Assembly (NCBI RefSeq): GCF_004331645.1
Contig: NZ_SJSK01000005.1
Span: 186,001 to 250,000, forward strand
Direction of reading: 5' to 3'
From: Pedobacter frigiditerrae
Lineage (GTDB): Bacteria > Bacteroidota > Bacteroidia > Sphingobacteriales > Sphingobacteriaceae
DNA: 64,000 bases
Shown here: positions 60,194-64,000 of the stretch, in pieces
How the letters are laid out: every line of letters begins with the position of its first letter
Position numbering within the stretch: the first letter of the stretch is position 1
The notes under the pieces: generated by a model
Seen by the model: the letters and a program-made list of their open reading frames with translations, nothing else
What the model was told of the DNA's origin: nothing
The model's database searches: none
Translations under genes and position numbers: made by a program

Positions 60194-62476
60194 ATGTTAC
60201 CAAAAGAAACTAAATTTCCGAATGTTTTTTCAAGCCCATCAAGGTTACGCTTTACCTTCTTTATAGTTCTCTTTTTACTAAGTCCAGATTTTGTTAAAGC
60301 ACAAAACAAACAAATTGACTCCATTGCCAAGCTCATTAAATTGCATCCAAACGAAGATGATGAAAGAGCTACACTTCTTTTTGCCCAATCTGTTAACTTC
60401 ATTAGTCTAGACCCTAAAAAAAGTTTAGATTATGCCAATCAGATTTTAGCATTTCAACAAAAAATAAAGAAAAAAATGATAATTTCTGGCGTATATAGGC
60501 TAAAGGGAATTTGTCAGTATTATCTATCTTCCTATCCAGATGCTTTGTCTTCAATAAATACCGCACTTCGCATAGATAAAGAGATAAACCATGCCTTTGG
60601 AATTGCAAGTAATTTCTCATTTATTGCAATGATTCACCTTGCCAGGTCTGATTTTTATGAAGCGCTCAATCATTACCAGCAGTCTATCAAAATTTTTGAA
60701 ACCTTAAAAGGACATGAAATAGATGTAGCCAAGCTATATTCGAACATAGGAATTGTTCACATTGAGATGCGTGACTATCCAAAGGCCTTAAGTATCTTTA
60801 ATAAGAACCTTGATATTTTAAGAAAACTGAAAAGTAAAAGTGGTGAAGCAGCTGCACTAACTAATATAGGGGTAATCTATAGCAAACAGAATGACCAACA
60901 AAGTGCTATAAAATACAGTGAAATGGCACGTAACATCAGCGATTCTATAGCTGACAAAAATGGTTATGCCCGAGAAACTGGAAACTTGGCTGGTTATTAC
61001 AGTAAAATGGGCAAATATGATTTGGCTTTAGCGTATGGCCTAAAGGCAATTGAATTGAACAAAGCCATTAGCAACACCAAAAGCATTGGTTATAACTTGC
61101 AAAACGTGTCAGAGGCCTATCATAAAAAAGGCAACTACCAGCAGGCTAAAACTTATGGGTTAAGCTCATTGAAGATAGGAAAAGAATTAAAAATAATTGA
61201 GATACAACGAGATGCGAGCGAAGGTTTAAGTAAAGTTTATGAAAGCCTAAAAATTCCAGATAGCGCCTTATTTTATTTTAAGCAATTCACCGTTTTAGCA
61301 GACAGCATAACCAACATCAAAAAAATAGAAGAGATCACCAGACTTGGACTTCAATATGACTTTGATAAAAAAGAAACGGTTTACAAGCAAAACCAACAAT
61401 TAACAGAAGAACAGTTAAAACAGCAAAAACTACAATTAGCGCTTAATACAGCAGAATTGCAAAGAGGATTACAATTAAGAGACCTCCAACAGGCACAATT
61501 GGAAAATGAAAAGTTATTGGTGGCAGAAAATCAGAAACAACTGATCATTTCCAAAAACAATGAGAAGCTACAAGCAAATAAGGTAAAATCTCTATCTCAG
61601 GAACAAAAATTGAATAAGTTAGAACTAAGCCAGCTTTGGCTATACGGAATTTTAGCAGTTGTTGTGCTAATCTCTATTTTAGTGTTTTTGATGAGTTGGT
61701 ATCGCATTAGGCAATTACGATTTAAAAACACGCTGGCTAGTCAACAAGCTAAACAAAACGAACTTAACTTAACCTATCAATATCAATTATCTGAGAGTGA
61801 GTTAAAGGCGATACGTTCCCAGATGAATCCTCATTTTATTTTCAATGTGCTTAACTCCATAGAATCCTATATCATGGATAATGATAAAAAGACTGCCTCT
61901 CGCCTGATACAAAAATTCGCATCTTTAAGCAGGTTAATATTAGAAAATTCCACAAAAAGCTTAGTTACCGCAGACAAGGAATGGAAAACGCTAATGTTGT
62001 ACACTGAGCTTGAAGCCATGCGTTATAACAATTCCTTTAGCTATCAGTTTATAGTAGAGGAAAGTGTGCAACTTCAAACGCTTTTGGTACCTCCAATGTT
62101 AGTTCAGCCCTTAATAGAAAACGCAATTTTACATGGTCTGATAACCAGCAATAGAACAGATGCAAAGCTAACCGTGGAGTTAAAAAAATCTGCCAAGGGC
62201 ATTTGCATTACTGTTACTGACAATGGAACCGGATTAAAGCAGCCTTCAAAACCATTGCACCTAAATACTGCCAAAGAGAAATCTATGGGACTAGAATCGA
62301 TAAGGGAAAGAATAGAAATCATTAATCAACAACATCAAGGCGCCGCATCATTCGATTTTAAGAGCGGTTTAAATAACGAAGGTTCCATAGCTCAACTATG
62401 CTTACCATTATTTAAACATAGTGGATACGAAAAATCAGCTAATAAAACTTCTACAAAGCCAGAATTAGTCAATTAA
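60194..62476 (+). CDS. TPR-containing LytS-type sensor histidine kinase
   Basis: A 760-aa membrane kinase. A signal peptide (IVLFLLSPDFVKAQ) leads to a periplasmic TPR array (about 60-350; e.g. AKLYSNIGIVHIEMRDYPKALSIF, AALTNIGVIYSKQNDQQSAIKY), a coiled coil (360-475), one membrane helix (about 482-503) and a His_kinase domain with the phospho-His in QMNPHFIFNVLNSIESYI near 542-559. The ATPase has PPMLVQPLIENAILHG and GLESIRERIEII. Such kinases phosphorylate LytTR response regulators; no receiver gene is adjacent in the window. Signal unknown. Confidence 0.92.
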   Translation: MLPKETKFPNVFSSPSRLRFTFFIVLFLLSPDFVKAQNKQIDSIAKLIKLHPNEDDERATLLFAQSVNFISLDPKKSLDYANQILAFQQKIKKKMIISGVYRLKGICQYYLSSYPDALSSINTALRIDKEINHAFGIASNFSFIAMIHLARSDFYEALNHYQQSIKIFETLKGHEIDVAKLYSNIGIVHIEMRDYPKALSIFNKNLDILRKLKSKSGEAAALTNIGVIYSKQNDQQSAIKYSEMARNISDSIADKNGYARETGNLAGYYSKMGKYDLALAYGLKAIELNKAISNTKSIGYNLQNVSEAYHKKGNYQQAKTYGLSSLKIGKELKIIEIQRDASEGLSKVYESLKIPDSALFYFKQFTVLADSITNIKKIEEITRLGLQYDFDKKETVYKQNQQLTEEQLKQQKLQLALNTAELQRGLQLRDLQQAQLENEKLLVAENQKQLIISKNNEKLQANKVKSLSQEQKLNKLELSQLWLYGILAVVVLISILVFLMSWYRIRQLRFKNTLASQQAKQNELNLTYQYQLSESELKAIRSQMNPHFIFNVLNSIESYIMDNDKKTASRLIQKFASLSRLILENSTKSLVTADKEWKTLMLYTELEAMRYNNSFSYQFIVEESVQLQTLLVPPMLVQPLIENAILHGLITSNRTDAKLTVELKKSAKGICITVTDNGTGLKQPSKPLHLNTAKEKSMGLESIRERIEIINQQHQGAASFDFKSGLNNEGSIAQLCLPLFKHSGYEKSANKTSTKPELVN

Positions 62477-62672
62477 ACCGTCTCTATAAACCAGCGGTTA
62501 ACTAGCTAACCACCAACAACTAAACAGCTAAACCTCATCATCTCCGCAACTCAACGCCTAAACCTACTCACTATGCGGTAGGCTTCACTCACTCAAAAGG
62601 TCACTTCACTCATTAGCATAAATCTGCTTTATCATTTTCGCTTATTTAGATTTTAATTGAAAAAACAAAATC

Positions 62673-64000
62673 ATGAATATAGCACAGCGATCGCTCTCAA
62701 GGATATGTTGCCTGCTCATGGCATTAATGTTTGTTGGATTTGTAAAGGCACAAGATTTTTCAAATATCAAACAGGCTAAACCTTTTTCTTATTCGGGCAC
62801 AATCGAAGCCAGGGGGATGTTTTACAATGCCAGTGGAATCCAAAACCGTAGGCAGCCTACTTCATATCTTTTAAGTGGTAGTCCAACGTTTGATATTTAT
62901 GGTTTTCAAATACCGGTAAGCTTTAATGTGAGCGAAGCTGATAGGTCTTTTAGGCAACCGTTCAATCAATTTGGGATGAGCCCAACCTATAAATGGATAA
63001 CCTTGCATGCCGGCTATAGAAATCTTTCCTTTTCGCCTTATACCCTTGGTGGGCACACCATGCTCGGCGCAGGTTTCGAGCTAAACCCAGGTAAGTTAAG
63101 GCTAGGTTTTATGTATGGCCGATTGAATAAAGCAACAACAATAGACACAACTTCTCAATCTCTTGTTCCTTTTAGTTTTTCCAGAAAAGGTTATGCAGCT
63201 AAACTTGGTTATGGAACAGATCGCAACTTTTTCGAATTTAGTTACTTGAGCGCACAGGATGGAGCCAATACGAAACCCGAAAACCTGCCAACTGCCTTAA
63301 ACATTATTTCGCCAGCAAAAAATGATGTTGGTGGTTATGCATTTAAGTTTACATTTTTCAAAAACATCTTTATTGAAAGTACTGGAGCAATAAGCTTATA
63401 TACTTCAGACATTAATTCTCCCTTAAAGATAGATTCTGTTTCAAATGATTTCCTCAAAAAGGTTGATGGACTTTTCGGCATTAATGCAACCAGCGAATAT
63501 TATACGGCATTCTCTGGGTCTGTGGGTTACCGAAACAGAAAATTTGGCTTAAAGGTAAGCTATAAACGTATAGACCCAGAATTTAAAACAATGGGGGCTT
63601 ATTTTTTTAACTCCGATTTAGAAAATTGGACGGTCAATCCAAATTTCACGATCCTAAAAGGAAAAATAAGATTTAGTGGGAGTTTGGGCATTCAGCATGA
63701 CAACCTTAAAAAACAGAAAAGAGCAGAGAATAAGCGAATCATCGGTTCTGCAAATGCAGGATTTGACCTCACCAAATCGCTTGGCATTGACCTAATTTAT
63801 ACCAATTTCTCAGATAACCAAAGAGCACAAACCGCCTTGTTTGCAGATTCGTTAAGAATTGTTCAAACTACGCAAACTATCGGCTTTATGCCTAGGTATT
63901 ATTTGGTAAAACCAAATGCCATGCATGTTTTTTCTGGCGCTATAAACATAAGCAACCTGAACGATTACAATAATTTACTAAGTGATGCTGGTCCTTCAAG
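62673..64000 (+). CDS. Outer-membrane beta-barrel protein, 3' end outside window
   Basis: The frame from the ATG at 62673 stays open to the window end (442 codons seen). A signal peptide (LLMALMFVGFVKAQ) is followed by alternating beta-strand sequence (FSYSGTIEARGMFYNASG, GYRNLSFSPYTLGGHTMLGAGFEL, KLRLGFMYGRLNKAT) typical of a barrel. Without its C-terminus the family is uncertain. It follows the sensor kinase with a 196-base gap and may be independent. Role unknown. Confidence 0.8.
   Translation, partial: MNIAQRSLSRICCLLMALMFVGFVKAQDFSNIKQAKPFSYSGTIEARGMFYNASGIQNRRQPTSYLLSGSPTFDIYGFQIPVSFNVSEADRSFRQPFNQFGMSPTYKWITLHAGYRNLSFSPYTLGGHTMLGAGFELNPGKLRLGFMYGRLNKATTIDTTSQSLVPFSFSRKGYAAKLGYGTDRNFFEFSYLSAQDGANTKPENLPTALNIISPAKNDVGGYAFKFTFFKNIFIESTGAISLYTSDINSPLKIDSVSNDFLKKVDGLFGINATSEYYTAFSGSVGYRNRKFGLKVSYKRIDPEFKTMGAYFFNSDLENWTVNPNFTILKGKIRFSGSLGIQHDNLKKQKRAENKRIIGSANAGFDLTKSLGIDLIYTNFSDNQRAQTALFADSLRIVQTTQTIGFMPRYYLVKPNAMHVFSGAINISNLNDYNNLLSDAGPS

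Noticed and set aside
557..64000. Many overlapping frames of 60-140 codons antisense to long genes (for example 7455-7790, 17384-17965, 36976-37410, 55577-56110)
   Set aside because: They lie wholly within well-supported genes on the other strand, show no family features and reflect biased codon use.

Overview
The window looks like chromosomal DNA of a soil or plant-associated Bacteroidota member of the family Sphingobacteriaceae, most like Pedobacter. The evidence is the SusC/SusD pair, a type IX secretion (T9SS) tail, many lipoproteins, RteC, DUF6520, DUF6965 and LytTR proteins, promoters of the Bacteroidota type (TTG-N19-TAnnTTTG), and moderate to low GC. The genus is inferred from protein style only. 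I saw no rRNA, tRNA, CRISPR array or intact transposase.

Region 1 (1-13.9 kb, all minus strand) is a glycan-degradation locus. A tight operon runs 9140 to 1: alginate-lyase-superfamily protein, GH39-like enzyme, GH3, GH78 alpha-L-rhamnosidase, a GntR regulator with a LacI-type sensor domain, and an SGNH hydrolase cut by the window edge. Upstream lie an S1 sulfatase broken by one in-frame stop, a beta-helix lipoprotein and a second clan GH-A hydrolase. Two promoters (9161-9192 and 13816-13847) share the same dyad at the same spacing, so the locus is probably one regulon. A formylglycine-generating lipoprotein at 16.8-17.9 kb could have matured the sulfatase. The substrate is inferred to be a rhamnose- and uronate-containing, sulfated polysaccharide.

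Region 2 (14-29 kb) is mixed: a four-gene Crp/DUF5655/VOC/SDR operon with a decayed VOC gene, RteC, an outer-membrane protein, Crp-, AraC- and LytTR-type regulators, a lipoprotein with a permuted NlpC/P60-like tail, and a MauE-type redox membrane protein beside a small two-cysteine exported peptide. Region 3 (29.6-39.7 kb) holds a DUF6252-like lipoprotein, a large T9SS-exported GxSxG hydrolase, and a TlpA-SusD-SusC operon.

Region 4 (about 39.7-56 kb) is an AT-rich anti-phage or conflict island. Its left edge cuts both SusC (signal peptide gone) and a PIN-like gene (N-terminal part gone). Inside are a 365-aa unknown, a DUF6602 nuclease-like protein, a four-gene operon built on a STAND NTPase with TPR-like repeats (42341-47405), a 54-aa gene with its own promoter, a PD-(D/E)XK protein, an ADP-ribosyltransferase-like protein, a caspase-like peptidase, a HEPN protein, an ATPase with a TOPRIM-like domain and an AbiV-like protein. 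The STAND operon is my best candidate for an undescribed system. The island also carries degenerate duplicates of its own pieces.

Region 5 (56-64 kb) has small secreted or membrane proteins, including a tandem duplication in which each copy lost a different gene, a PA2169-type four-helix protein, a decayed AlkB-like gene, a TPR-containing LytS-type sensor kinase with a consensus promoter, and an outer-membrane beta-barrel protein cut by the right edge.
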